From NCBI GenBank assembly GCA_009693235.1, contig SHXR01000013.1:1-64000 (forward strand): a DNA stretch of 64,000 nt, read 5' to 3'. The stretch's first letter is position 1, and each line of letters starts with the position of its first letter. The DNA is from Betaproteobacteria bacterium. GTDB lineage: Bacteria; Pseudomonadota; Gammaproteobacteria; Burkholderiales; SG8-39. The notes beneath the pieces were generated by a model. That model was not told the DNA's origin. It did not search any database and was given only the letters and a program-made list of their open reading frames with translations. This document shows, in pieces, positions 48,832 to 57,657 of this stretch. Position numbers and translations under genes: made by a program.

Positions 48832-49842
48832 TTACTGCGACTGAAACACCTTCGCCGTTTTCGCGATGGCCGCCCATTTGGCGATCTCATTGCGGTGAAA
48901 TTCGGCGAATGCCTCCGGGGACGCAGAGGGCGCAGCCTCGATGCTGACGTTACCAAGGCGCTCAACGACATCCGGCAACTTCGTCACTTCCTTTAGCTCG
49001 TTGTTCCAGCGTTCAACCACGCTGCGTGGCGTGCCGGCCGGCGCAAACATGCCGATCCAGGCGATCATGTTGAGGTCATGAATCTCCTGGACACCTCCTT
49101 CGCCCATGGTCGGCACGCTGGCCGCAAACGGCGAGCGTCGTTGTGAGGTGACGGCCATCGCTTTTACCTTACCCCCTTTGACTTGGATATTAGCCGAGGT
49201 CATGCCGTCGAACATCAAGGTGATCTGGCCGCTCATCAAATCGGTCAGCGCCTGTGCGCTGCCCTTGTAAGGAACGCCGACCACGTCAATGCCGGTGGTG
49301 ACTTTCAGGGCCTCCATGATGAGCTGCGAAATGGTGCCCTCACCAATATGGCCGTAGTTATAGGCGCCGGGCTTCGCCTTAAGCAATGCGATGACTTCTT
49401 GCAAGCTATTGGCTTGCACTTGATTGGCCGCTACCAGGATCATCGAAGTAAATCCGACCATCGAGATCGGCGTCAGATCCTTTTCCGGGTCGTACGGAAG
49501 CTTCTTGTGCACGGCCGGAAGAATCGCCACCGGAGAGATCGATGTAACGAGAATGGTGTAGCCATCCGCAGGGGCCTTGACGACCGCATCGACACCGATA
49601 ATCCCTGCGCCACCTGAACGGTTATCGACGATGACCGGTTGGCCAAATCGCTGCGCGAGTCGATCGAGCATGGCACGAGACGCAACGTCTGCGGCATTGC
49701 CGGGTGGGAAGGGCGCCACCATGCGGATCGGGCGATTGGGGTAAGCGGCCCCTTGTGCGCTAGCGAAATGGGTCGCGAGCGTCGCCACCAGGGCGATGGC
49801 AACCGTCACGCCGTGAAGCGGATGCGGCAAGTGGTGCATCAT
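48832..49842 (-). CDS. Bug/TctC-type periplasmic receptor
   Basis: 336 residues, starting at a double ATG (49842, MMHHLPHPLHG), with a signal peptide cleaved near HFASAQ. Blocks: YPNRPIRMVAPFPPGNAAD, VDNRSGGAGIIG, PADGYTILV, EKDLTPISMVG and VGVPYKGSAQALTDL. The first block has GNAAD rather than GGPAD, so ligand contacts may differ. It diverges from the CitE-MaoC gene, with repeat copy E in the 329-base gap. Confidence 0.88.
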   Translation of the reverse strand: MMHHLPHPLHGVTVAIALVATLATHFASAQGAAYPNRPIRMVAPFPPGNAADVASRAMLDRLAQRFGQPVIVDNRSGGAGIIGVDAVVKAPADGYTILVTSISPVAILPAVHKKLPYDPEKDLTPISMVGFTSMILVAANQVQANSLQEVIALLKAKPGAYNYGHIGEGTISQLIMEALKVTTGIDVVGVPYKGSAQALTDLMSGQITLMFDGMTSANIQVKGGKVKAMAVTSQRRSPFAASVPTMGEGGVQEIHDLNMIAWIGMFAPAGTPRSVVERWNNELKEVTKLPDVVERLGNVSIEAAPSASPEAFAEFHRNEIAKWAAIAKTAKVFQSQ

Positions 49843-49948
49843 TTCACCTCGCTGCCCACAACGGACTCATTGACGGCTGGCCTTTATAATCGCACAGATC
49901 ATCGTCGGGCGGGCTGCCGGCCTTCATGCCATGCCGGTCACCAAGGAA

Positions 49949-50135
49949 ACGCTGATTACTAAGGGGTCGCCAATTTAGGCGACAAAACCAAGCTCAAGTC
50001 AGTCGCGAAGTACCAAGGACTTGTCGCCTAAGTTCGCGACTTGTATGTAAGCTATCCCGCGTAATCAGCGTGCTTAAATATTCAGGGAGTTACGAGGGGC
50101 ATCGGAGGGGTTGGGGCCCCTTGTTCGGTGCTTCA
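49949..50135 (-). repeat. dispersed two-arm repeat, copy E, with a 90-bp structured insert
   Basis: Outer arms acgctgatta (49949-49958) and taatcagcgt (50062-50071) pair perfectly, as in copy D, but the loop is 103 bases rather than 12. The extra 49959-50048 holds nested inverted repeats: gtcgcc/ggcgac (49966-49971, 49978-49983), gtcgcgaa/ttcgcgac (50002-50009, 50033-50040) and a 14-base pair with one mismatch (49973-49986 with 50021-50034). The usual gaggggc...ggggttggggccccttgttc arm follows to about 50135. Confidence 0.75.
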
Positions 50136-50171
50136 CTAACGACCTTCCAACTCGCCAATCGACCATGAATC

Positions 50172-52139
50172 ATGTCCAACGCCGATCTCAGTTTATGCCG
50201 TTCATTCTTATTCACACCGGGCAATCGCCCGGAACGCTTCGTCAAGGGCGCTGCCTCCGGTGCCGACGCGCTGATCCTCGATCTTGAAGATGCGGTTGCC
50301 GCACATGATAAAGACAGCGCCCGCGCGACGGTCATCGAACATTTCCGTGGCAATTGGCGCGCCTCCCTGGGGGCAGGGCAGCTGTGCGGATTGCGGGTCA
50401 ATAATCTCCACACACCGGCCGGCGCCAAGGATCTGGAAGCACTCGTCGCTTCCCGCATCACTCCGGACTTCATCGTCATTCCGAAGGTCGAGTCGGCCCC
50501 TGAGGTGGAAGTGTTCATTCGCCAGCTAGCCGGTCCGCAGGCGGGCGTTCAGTTTCTCTGTGCCATTGAGTCGGCCCGCGGATTGGAGGCGGCCATGGCT
50601 ATTGCGGCTGTGCATCCACGCGTTCAATCGCTTGGATTTGGCGGCGCGGATTTGGCCGTCGAGTTTCGCGCGGAGCTTGCGTGGGAGCCGATGTTCATGG
50701 CGCGCGCACGGCTCGTGCAGGCCGCTGCGGCGGCAGGGATCGGATTAGTCGACGTGCCGCATATCGATTTGGCCGATGACAGTGGATTGCAACGCGACAC
50801 CCAACGCGTGAAGGCGATGGGATTCACCGGCAAGCTGGCGATTCACCCAAAGCAGGTGAAGCCGATCCAAGCCATCTTCACACCAACGCCCGAGGAGGCC
50901 TTGCGGGCGGCCGGGATCGTGGCCGCATTCGAACGCTCAGCAGGCAACGTCGTCGAATTCGACGGCAAGATGGTCGAAGGCCCGATCGTCAAGGTGCACG
51001 AACGCATTCTGGCGCTTGCTTGGCGTGCCGGCGTATCGATGCATCCAGCATCTTTGGTGGCGGCGGGGAGCGAATCAGCGGGGCCCTTCTCTGCTTATTA
51101 CACCGCAGGCGATGGCCGCTACGTCGAGCAGTTCGGCCTCGACTTCGAAGACTTTGCGGTCGGTCAGCGCTTTCGCCATCGTCCTGGTGTCACGGTCACA
51201 CAGCAAGACAATCTGGACGAGGCCCTCGATACGCTAAATAGCGCGATGATTCATTACGACGCGCATTACGCGGCGCAGACGACCTGGGAAAAGCCGCTCA
51301 TGGTGAGCACGGTGACGTTGCAGCGGATCATCGGGATGGCGTCCAAGACCTTTGCCAAGCGCCGCGCCATTCGCAGCATGCAGGAAATCGCGATGACGGC
51401 CCCCGTTTTTGGCGGTGACACCTTGTACGCGGAGACCGATGTGCTGGGTGTCAGCGCCGGGACCGATCCCATCTGCGGTCTGGTTGAAGTGGTCTCGCGT
51501 GGCGTCAATGCGGCCGGCCAAATCGTGGCGCGAGTGACCTATACCGTCGAAGTATTCAAGCGCGGCCAGCATCCGGACACCGCTGGGCAAGCACGCGGGC
51601 TGCAGCGCGCCCCCGAATCACGCTTTGCCCATCATCGCCAGTTGGCAGACGGTGCACTGGTCGAGCAATGCGGCTTTTTCTTCGAGGATTGCGCACCGGG
51701 TGAAACCTTCGTGCACTACTCGCGGCGCACGTTTCATCGCGATGAGGCGATTGAGCATGCGTACCGATCACTTGATGTGGCGCCGCAATATCATGACGAG
51801 CGATGGATTCGCGAGCATCAGGACGGCCGCTACCGGGTCGCCGAAACATGGCTGATCAGCGCGGCGACCGCGCTCTCGACACGCACTTTCGGACGCGTGG
51901 TCGCAAATCTCGGTTGGTACGACATCACCTTGCCTCACGCGGTCTTCGCGGGTGACACGGTGCATGCCGAATCGACCATTCTTGAAAAGCGCGCATCCAA
52001 ATCGCGACCCAACGAGGGCATCCTCAATGTCGAGACGCGCGCCTATAGCCAGCATGGAGAACTCGTCGTGGCCTACAAGCGCAATCTGCTCGTCTACAAA
52101 CGGGCGGCCGACACCCCCTATCCGAAAGCAGGATACTGA
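50172..52139 (+). CDS. CitE-like CoA lyase fused to two MaoC-type hydratase domains
   Basis: 655 residues. Residues about 1-290 are a CitE/HpcH-type beta-hydroxyacyl-CoA lyase: RSFLFTPGNRPERFVKGAAS, ALILDLEDAV, VIPKVESAPEV, CAIESARGLEAAMAIA (catalytic Glu), GFGGADLAVEF (metal Asp) and IHPKQV. From about 320, two tandem MaoC hot-dog domains follow: GLDFEDFAVGQRFRHRPG with FGGDTLYAETDVLGV, and FFFEDCAPGETFVHYSRRT with FAGDTVHAESTIL. Mesaconyl-CoA hydratase has the same double hot-dog plan, and (3S)-malyl / beta-methylmalyl-CoA lyase the same lyase fold, so the fusion would join two successive steps of that chemistry. The exact substrates are inferred. Confidence 0.85.
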   Translation: MSNADLSLCRSFLFTPGNRPERFVKGAASGADALILDLEDAVAAHDKDSARATVIEHFRGNWRASLGAGQLCGLRVNNLHTPAGAKDLEALVASRITPDFIVIPKVESAPEVEVFIRQLAGPQAGVQFLCAIESARGLEAAMAIAAVHPRVQSLGFGGADLAVEFRAELAWEPMFMARARLVQAAAAAGIGLVDVPHIDLADDSGLQRDTQRVKAMGFTGKLAIHPKQVKPIQAIFTPTPEEALRAAGIVAAFERSAGNVVEFDGKMVEGPIVKVHERILALAWRAGVSMHPASLVAAGSESAGPFSAYYTAGDGRYVEQFGLDFEDFAVGQRFRHRPGVTVTQQDNLDEALDTLNSAMIHYDAHYAAQTTWEKPLMVSTVTLQRIIGMASKTFAKRRAIRSMQEIAMTAPVFGGDTLYAETDVLGVSAGTDPICGLVEVVSRGVNAAGQIVARVTYTVEVFKRGQHPDTAGQARGLQRAPESRFAHHRQLADGALVEQCGFFFEDCAPGETFVHYSRRTFHRDEAIEHAYRSLDVAPQYHDERWIREHQDGRYRVAETWLISAATALSTRTFGRVVANLGWYDITLPHAVFAGDTVHAESTILEKRASKSRPNEGILNVETRAYSQHGELVVAYKRNLLVYKRAADTPYPKAGY

Positions 52140-52165
52140 TGGTGCAAATCTTGATACATCGAACC

Positions 52166-53005
52166 ATGAAGTATCGAACCGTTGCGTGCGTCGTCATGGC
52201 CTTCTGTTTGGCGAGCACCGCCTTTGCGCAGGCGGACGCCAAGGACCTCGACATCCCTTACGTGCCCACGCCACAGAAGGTGGTCGATGCGATGCTGGCG
52301 ATGGGTGAGGTGGGTCCAAAGGATTTCCTGATCGATCTGGGATCTGGTGACGGTCGCATGGTGATCACTGCCGCCAAGCAGTTGGGCGCCCGGGGCTTCG
52401 GTGTCGAGATCGATCCTCGTCTGGTGGCCCTGGCGAACCGCGCGGCCGTGGCGGAAGGTGTGGGCAATCGTGTGCAGTTCATGGAGCAGGATCTGTTCAA
52501 GACGCCCCTTCACGAGGCGAGTGTCATCACTATGTACCTATTACCGGATGTGAATATCGAATTGCGACCGCGGCTCCTCGCGTTGAATCCAGGCACCCGC
52601 ATTGTTTCGCACGACTACCACTTGGGTGAGTGGCAGGCCGATGCGCATGAAATGCTGGATGTCCCCGACAAGCCGGTCGGGCCCTTGCGCAAAAGCGATA
52701 TCTACCTGTGGATTGTCTCAGCCCAAGTTGCCGGGAATTGGGAAGCGCCCATGAATGGCAAACTCCGTGGCGTGCGACTTGAATTGACCCAGCAGTACCA
52801 AGCCGTGCAGGCCAAACTCACCCTTGAAGGGGTGCCTCTTCGCGTTACGCGGACCACACTTCGCGGTCGAATGCTCGAGGTCATTGCGGAGAATGCCAGG
52901 GAGGAGCCTTTCAGGTTGGTCCTGCAAGCGGAGGGCAAAGTCTTGACCGGTGTTGGGAGGCTCTCGGCGGGAAAGCCGATCCGGACGGTATTCAATCGTC
53001 ATTAG
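52166..53005 (+). CDS. methyltransferase-fold protein with a signal peptide
   Basis: 279 residues from the ATG 52166 (MKYRTVACVVMAFCLASTAF, cleavage near AQAD). A start at 52139, overlapping the previous stop, would add nine residues and weaken the signal peptide. The body has the class I SAM-methyltransferase motifs: DFLIDLGSGDGRMVITAAK (motif I), GVEIDPRLVALANR (motif II) and IVSHDYHLGEWQAD. SAM is not expected in the periplasm, so the export is odd; homologues with a signal peptide are known, but their role is unclear. The C-terminal part (about 200-279) has beta-rich text of unknown role. Confidence 0.8.
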   Translation: MKYRTVACVVMAFCLASTAFAQADAKDLDIPYVPTPQKVVDAMLAMGEVGPKDFLIDLGSGDGRMVITAAKQLGARGFGVEIDPRLVALANRAAVAEGVGNRVQFMEQDLFKTPLHEASVITMYLLPDVNIELRPRLLALNPGTRIVSHDYHLGEWQADAHEMLDVPDKPVGPLRKSDIYLWIVSAQVAGNWEAPMNGKLRGVRLELTQQYQAVQAKLTLEGVPLRVTRTTLRGRMLEVIAENAREEPFRLVLQAEGKVLTGVGRLSAGKPIRTVFNRH

Positions 53006-53129
53006 CGGTCCCAAAGCGACCCCTAACCCATTGAATCAACAGCATGCTATATCCGGACTGCCGATTCGGTTCAGCCAGTCGCAGCCGCCCGTCCGACCGG
53101 CGCATCATTGGGAACTTTCGTTGCCGTAG

Positions 53130-53179
53130 TTGATCGAATGGCTCGGGTATCGCTATACTTGACAAATTCTCTCGGGTAT
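53130..53179 (+). promoter_or_regulatory. iscR/suf promoter with a type 1 IscR-like site
   Basis: ttgatc (53130-53135) and tatact (53154-53159) are spaced by 18 bases, a good sigma-70 promoter 75 bases before the iscR ATG. A 25-base box, atacttgac (53155-53163) ... cgggtat (53173-53179), overlaps the -10 and the start site. It has the ends ATAC and GTAT of type 1 IscR boxes, which fits autorepression by [2Fe-2S]-IscR. The direct repeat ctcgggtatcgc flanks it on both sides. Confidence 0.6.
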
Positions 53180-53231
53180 CGCGTCTTCTCGCTAATGTTT
53201 CGCGATCAACCTAGTCGACTGGGGGTTCTCT

Positions 53232-53729
53232 ATGCGCCTTACAACCAAAGGCCGGTTTGCCGTAACGGCAGCGCTCGATCTTGCTACGAATCAGGCTGGC
53301 GGGCCGGTTTCGCTTGCCGAAATCAGCGCGCGGCAAAAAATTTCCCTCTCCTACTTGGAGCAGTTATTCGGCAAGCTCCGTCGCGGCGGGCTGGTGAAGA
53401 GCACGCGCGGACCGGGCGGCGGGTACATGCTGTCGCGTCCGGCCCAGGATATTTCCGTCGCCGAAATCATCACTGCGGTGGACGAGTCGATCGATGCAAC
53501 TTCTTGCGGTGGTCAGGAAAATTGCGTCGAAGACCAGAAGTGCATCACCCACGATCTTTGGGAAGGCCTCAACGAACACATCTTTACGTACCTGCGCGCG
53601 GTAACGCTGGCCAAGCTGATCGATGATTCCGAGCGCCGCAAACAGGAAGCCAAAGGGGTGCACGTCATCGAAGTGCATAGCCGCGGCAAAGCCGACATCC
53701 CCCCGAATACCAACACGATCACTGCCTGA
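53232..53729 (+). CDS. iscR: Rrf2-family iron-sulfur regulator IscR
   Basis: 165 residues. N-terminal winged helix (MRLTTKGRFAVTAALDLA, KISLSYLEQLFGKLRRGGLV, GPGGGYMLSR) and the cluster site SCGGQENCVEDQKCITH with Cys92, Cys98, Cys104 and His107, exactly the ligand positions of E. coli IscR. So it binds a [2Fe-2S] cluster and senses cluster supply. It heads the suf operon; sufA follows after 14 bases. Confidence 0.95.
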   Translation: MRLTTKGRFAVTAALDLATNQAGGPVSLAEISARQKISLSYLEQLFGKLRRGGLVKSTRGPGGGYMLSRPAQDISVAEIITAVDESIDATSCGGQENCVEDQKCITHDLWEGLNEHIFTYLRAVTLAKLIDDSERRKQEAKGVHVIEVHSRGKADIPPNTNTITA

Positions 53730-53743
53730 AGGAGCTTTCAGAC

Positions 53744-54067
53744 ATGTCAGTACGATTTACGGAAAACGCCGCTGCTCAAATCAAGAGCACGGTCAAGAAA
53801 TATGGTGGTATTGGCTTACGCCTTGGCGTGAAACGGGTCGGTTGCAATGGTCTTGCCTATACCTTTGATACGGCTAAAGACATTGCGCCGGATGACGCCG
53901 TGTTTGAAGCCCATGATGCAAAGCTCGTGGTCGATGGCAATGCGATCCAGTATCTCGCCGGGTCCGAACTCGATTTCGTGCGCGAAGGCTTCAAACAAAT
54001 GTTTGCGGTCACCAATCCGAATGTGAAAAGCACGTGCGGTTGCGGCGAGAGCTTCAACATCGATTAG
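53744..54067 (+). CDS. sufA: A-type iron-sulfur carrier (SufA/IscA/HesB family)
   Basis: 107 residues. Three cluster Cys: [13 protein letters not shown] and the C-terminal STCGCGESF. Ribosome site GAAGGAG. A-type carriers accept clusters from the SufBCD scaffold and pass them to apo-proteins. Its place before sufB supports SufA. Confidence 0.92.
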   Translation: MSVRFTENAAAQIKSTVKKYGGIGLRLGVKRVGCNGLAYTFDTAKDIAPDDAVFEAHDAKLVVDGNAIQYLAGSELDFVREGFKQMFAVTNPNVKSTCGCGESFNID

Positions 54068-54099
54068 TCAGTCTTTCTGGCGCATCCAGGCGTTCCCCC

Positions 54100-55536
54100 A
54101 TGAGCTCTGCCTTACAAAATCTAATCGATCAGCCGTATAAGCACGGCTTTCATACCGATATCGCCTCCGATGTTGTCGCCAAAGGGCTGTCGGAGGCGGT
54201 CATCCGGACGATCTCGGCGAAGAAGGGCGAACCGGAGTGGTTGCTGGCATTTCGCCTGGAAGCCTACCGGCACTGGCTCACGATGACCGAGCCCGCCTGG
54301 CCGAACGTGCATTATCCGAAGATCGATTTTCAAGACATCTCGTATTACTCGGCGCCCAAGACGAAGAAGAAGCTCGCATCGATGAATGAGGTCGATCCTG
54401 AGCTGCTCCGCACGTTTGAAAAGCTCGGCGTGCCTATGCATGAGCAAAAGGCGTTGGCAGGGGTAGCGGTCGACGTCATTTTCGATAGCGTCTCGGTCAC
54501 CACGACGTACAAGCACAAGCTCGCCGAAGTGGGCGTGATCTTCTGTTCGTTCTCAGAAGCGGTCAAAGAGCATCCGGACCTCGTTCGGAAGTACCTGGGC
54601 ACAGTGGTGCCGACGACCGACAACTTCTACGCTGCGCTCAACTCTGCGGTGTTTACCGACGGTTCGTTCTGCTACATCCCGAAGGGCGTGCGCTGCCCGA
54701 TGGAGCTGTCGACCTATTTCCGGATCAATACCCAGGAATCCGGACAGTTCGAGCGCACGCTGATCATCGCCGAGGACAGCTCGCACGTTTCGTATCTGGA
54801 AGGCTGTACCGCGCCGCAGTTCGATACCAATCAGCTGCACGCCGCGGTGGTGGAACTGGTCGCACTCGATAATGCGGAGATCAAGTATTCGACGGTGCAG
54901 AATTGGTATGCAGGGGATGCAAACGGCGTGGGGGGCATCTATAACTTCGTCACCAAGCGCGGGCTGTGCCGCGGCGTGAATTCAAAAATCTCCTGGACCC
55001 AGGTGGAAACCGGTTCGGCGATTACGTGGAAGTATCCAAGTTGCATTCTGCAAGGTGACAACTCGACGGGCGAGTTCTATTCGGTTGCGCTCACCAATCA
55101 CAAGCAGCAAGCCGATACCGGCACCAAGATGATCCACCTTGGCCGCAATACGCGCAGTCGCATCGTCTCCAAGGGTATTTCGGCCGGGCACTCCAGCAAC
55201 AGCTACCGGGGGTTGGTGCAAGTCGGGCCACGTGCCGAAGGGGCACGCAATTACTCGCAGTGCGATTCGATGCTGATCGGCGATCGTTCGGCCGCCCACA
55301 CCTTTCCGTACATTCGCGCACAGAACAGTTCCGCGAAGATCGAACACGAAGCGACCACCTCCAAGATCGGTGAAGACCAGCTTTTCTATTTTGCCAGTCG
55401 CGGCATCGATGCCGAGCAGGCGGTGTCGATGATCATCAATGGCTTCGTTAAAGATGTCTTTACGCAGTTGCCAATGGAATTTGCCGTCGAGGCATCCAAA
55501 CTCCTTGGACTGAAGCTGGAAGGGAGCGTCGGATGA
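54100..55536 (+). CDS. sufB: Fe-S cluster scaffold subunit SufB
   Basis: 478 residues. Text [68 protein letters not shown] and the conserved Cys in [10 protein letters not shown] match SufB. With SufC and SufD it forms the SufBC2D complex that builds clusters. ATG 54100 ([10 protein letters not shown]) was chosen as it starts just before the homology; the upstream frame runs over the sufA end. The sufC start overlaps its stop. Confidence 0.95.
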   Translation: MSSALQNLIDQPYKHGFHTDIASDVVAKGLSEAVIRTISAKKGEPEWLLAFRLEAYRHWLTMTEPAWPNVHYPKIDFQDISYYSAPKTKKKLASMNEVDPELLRTFEKLGVPMHEQKALAGVAVDVIFDSVSVTTTYKHKLAEVGVIFCSFSEAVKEHPDLVRKYLGTVVPTTDNFYAALNSAVFTDGSFCYIPKGVRCPMELSTYFRINTQESGQFERTLIIAEDSSHVSYLEGCTAPQFDTNQLHAAVVELVALDNAEIKYSTVQNWYAGDANGVGGIYNFVTKRGLCRGVNSKISWTQVETGSAITWKYPSCILQGDNSTGEFYSVALTNHKQQADTGTKMIHLGRNTRSRIVSKGISAGHSSNSYRGLVQVGPRAEGARNYSQCDSMLIGDRSAAHTFPYIRAQNSSAKIEHEATTSKIGEDQLFYFASRGIDAEQAVSMIINGFVKDVFTQLPMEFAVEASKLLGLKLEGSVG

Positions 55537-56309
55537 TTCGGGCCGGTGCACCGGTGCTGCTCGAAGTCCGCGATCTGCGGGCGAAGGTAAGCGGCATCGA
55601 AATCCTGAAAGGCATGAACCTCACCATTCGCGCCGGTGAGATTCACGCCATCATGGGGCCCAATGGATCGGGCAAGAGCACCTTTGCGAAGGTCTTGAGC
55701 GGGCATCCTGATTACACGGTGACCGCTGGCACCACGCTGCTTGATGGCAAAAGCATTTTCGAGCTGCCACCGGAAGAGCGTGCCCGCGCCGGCCTGTTTC
55801 TTGGCTTTCAGTATCCGGTAGAGATTCCAGGCGTGGCGAATGCGCAATTTCTTCGCCTCACCTACAACACGATTCAAGGCGCACACGGCAAAGACGAACT
55901 CGATCCGCTTGAATTCGATGACTTCGTGCGGGAAAAAATGAAATTGTTGGAAATGGATCCCGCGTTCCTCGATCGCAGCGTCAATGAAGGGTTCTCAGGC
56001 GGTGAGAAAAAGCGCAACGAAATTCTACAGATGGCGCTGCTGGAACCCAAGCTCGCCTTTCTTGATGAAACCGACTCCGGCCTTGATATCGATGCACTGC
56101 GAATCGTGGCAGGCGGCGTCAATACGCTCGCCAATGCCAACAACGCGGTGGTGCTGGTGACCCACTATCAGCGCCTGCTCAACTACATCATTCCCGACTA
56201 CGTGCACGTCATGGAAGGCGGTCGCATTCTGAAGACGGGTGGCAAGGACCTTGCCCTCGAACTGGAATCGCGCGGATACGACTGGGTCGCAGCGGCGGTC
56301 GCGTCCTAG
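55533..56309 (+). CDS. sufC: SufC ATPase
   Basis: 258 residues. Walker [15 protein letters not shown], signature [14 protein letters not shown], Walker [13 protein letters not shown] (typical SufC, with T-D after DE) and [11 protein letters not shown]. Energises SufBCD. Starts within the sufB stop (ATGA overlap). Confidence 0.95.
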   Translation: MIRAGAPVLLEVRDLRAKVSGIEILKGMNLTIRAGEIHAIMGPNGSGKSTFAKVLSGHPDYTVTAGTTLLDGKSIFELPPEERARAGLFLGFQYPVEIPGVANAQFLRLTYNTIQGAHGKDELDPLEFDDFVREKMKLLEMDPAFLDRSVNEGFSGGEKKRNEILQMALLEPKLAFLDETDSGLDIDALRIVAGGVNTLANANNAVVLVTHYQRLLNYIIPDYVHVMEGGRILKTGGKDLALELESRGYDWVAAAVAS

Positions 56310-56328
56310 GATGGACCGGTAGGCAATC

Positions 56329-57657
56329 ATGACGACTGTTCCCAATGCCTATTTGTCGAGCGTGTTGAGCGGCGAGGCGGCTGCCTGGCCGCTTGGCCGG
56401 TTCAATGCTGCCGGTCCGCTTGGTTGGTTCCACCAGTTGCGGGCCGATGCCTTCGAACGTGCCAGTGCGCTCACCGTGCCGACGGTCCGCGATGAAGATT
56501 GGCGCTTTACCGACCTCTCGCCACTCTATCGCCTTGCTTTTCGGCCAAGTCGTGCTGGTGGCATGGTCAGCGGAGCGACCATTGCGTCATTGAGCCTTCC
56601 GGAGACCACGACGCGTCTGGTGTTCGTGGACGGTCAGTTCAACGCCGCCCTCTCAACCCCGGCTTTGACCGGTAATGTGATCGTCGCGCCTTTGGCTGGC
56701 GCCGTGTCTGACTACGCCGCGATCATTCGTGCGCGCTTGGGACAGATCGCGCCCATCGAGCGGGATGCGTTTCGTGCCATCAACACCACTTACCTGAATG
56801 ATGGGGCGTTCGTCTTTGCCGGCCGCAATGCCTCCCATCCTAGCCCTATCCATGTGTTGAACATCGCAACCCAGGCTGAGGCGGCGATTCACAATCGCAT
56901 GCTGGTGATCGCCGAAGCGGGCGCCAAACTTACCGTCATCGAAGACTATGTTGCTTTGGGCGACCGGGTGTATTGCGTCAACGCGGTGACGGAAGTCGAT
57001 GTCGCCGATAACGCAAAGGTGCGGCTGATCAAGCTCCAGCGCGAGGGATCGCAGGCGTTTCATTTGAGCGCGAGCGCGGCGCGCGTGCAGCAAGCAGGGC
57101 AATATCGGTCGAATACCATTTCACTTGGTGCCCGGATTTCCCGCGAGACCATCGGCATTGAGCTGGCCGGTCCGGGCGCAGGCTGTGAGCTGGATGGGCT
57201 TACCCTCATCAACGGTAGACAGCTTGCCGATACCCATTCATTCATCGATCATCGCGCACCGCATTGCACCAGCCGGCAGCTCCACAAATGCGTTGCCGGT
57301 GACACCGCGCACGCGGTATTCAATGGCCGCATTCTGGTGCGACAAGACGCGCAGCAAACCAATTCCGCACAAGAAAGCCGCAATCTCCTGCTCTCGCCAC
57401 GCGCGCATGTCGACACCAAGCCGCAATTGGAAATCCTGGCCGATGACGTCAAGTGTTCCCATGGCGCCACGGTCGGGCAGCTCGATGAAGAGGAGATGTT
57501 CTACCTGCGTAGTCGTGGCTTGCCTGAATCCCAGGCCAGAAACCTGCTCACCTATGCATTTGCCGCGGCGATCGTTGATCGCATCGGTATTCCGACGCTG
57601 GTCGACCGCTTGCATCAGGCGGTGATGGAACAGACTCGTACCAAGGACTCGCTATGA
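56329..57657 (+). CDS. sufD: Fe-S assembly subunit SufD
   Basis: 442 residues. N-terminal GPLGWFHQLRADAFERASAL, VRDEDWRFTDLSPL; core DGLTLINGRQLADTHSFIDH, KCVAGDTAHAVFNGRILV; C-terminal VKCSHGATVGQLDEEEMFYL with the His region needed for cluster building. Overlaps sufS by four bases. Confidence 0.95.
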   Translation: MTTVPNAYLSSVLSGEAAAWPLGRFNAAGPLGWFHQLRADAFERASALTVPTVRDEDWRFTDLSPLYRLAFRPSRAGGMVSGATIASLSLPETTTRLVFVDGQFNAALSTPALTGNVIVAPLAGAVSDYAAIIRARLGQIAPIERDAFRAINTTYLNDGAFVFAGRNASHPSPIHVLNIATQAEAAIHNRMLVIAEAGAKLTVIEDYVALGDRVYCVNAVTEVDVADNAKVRLIKLQREGSQAFHLSASAARVQQAGQYRSNTISLGARISRETIGIELAGPGAGCELDGLTLINGRQLADTHSFIDHRAPHCTSRQLHKCVAGDTAHAVFNGRILVRQDAQQTNSAQESRNLLLSPRAHVDTKPQLEILADDVKCSHGATVGQLDEEEMFYLRSRGLPESQARNLLTYAFAAAIVDRIGIPTLVDRLHQAVMEQTRTKDSL

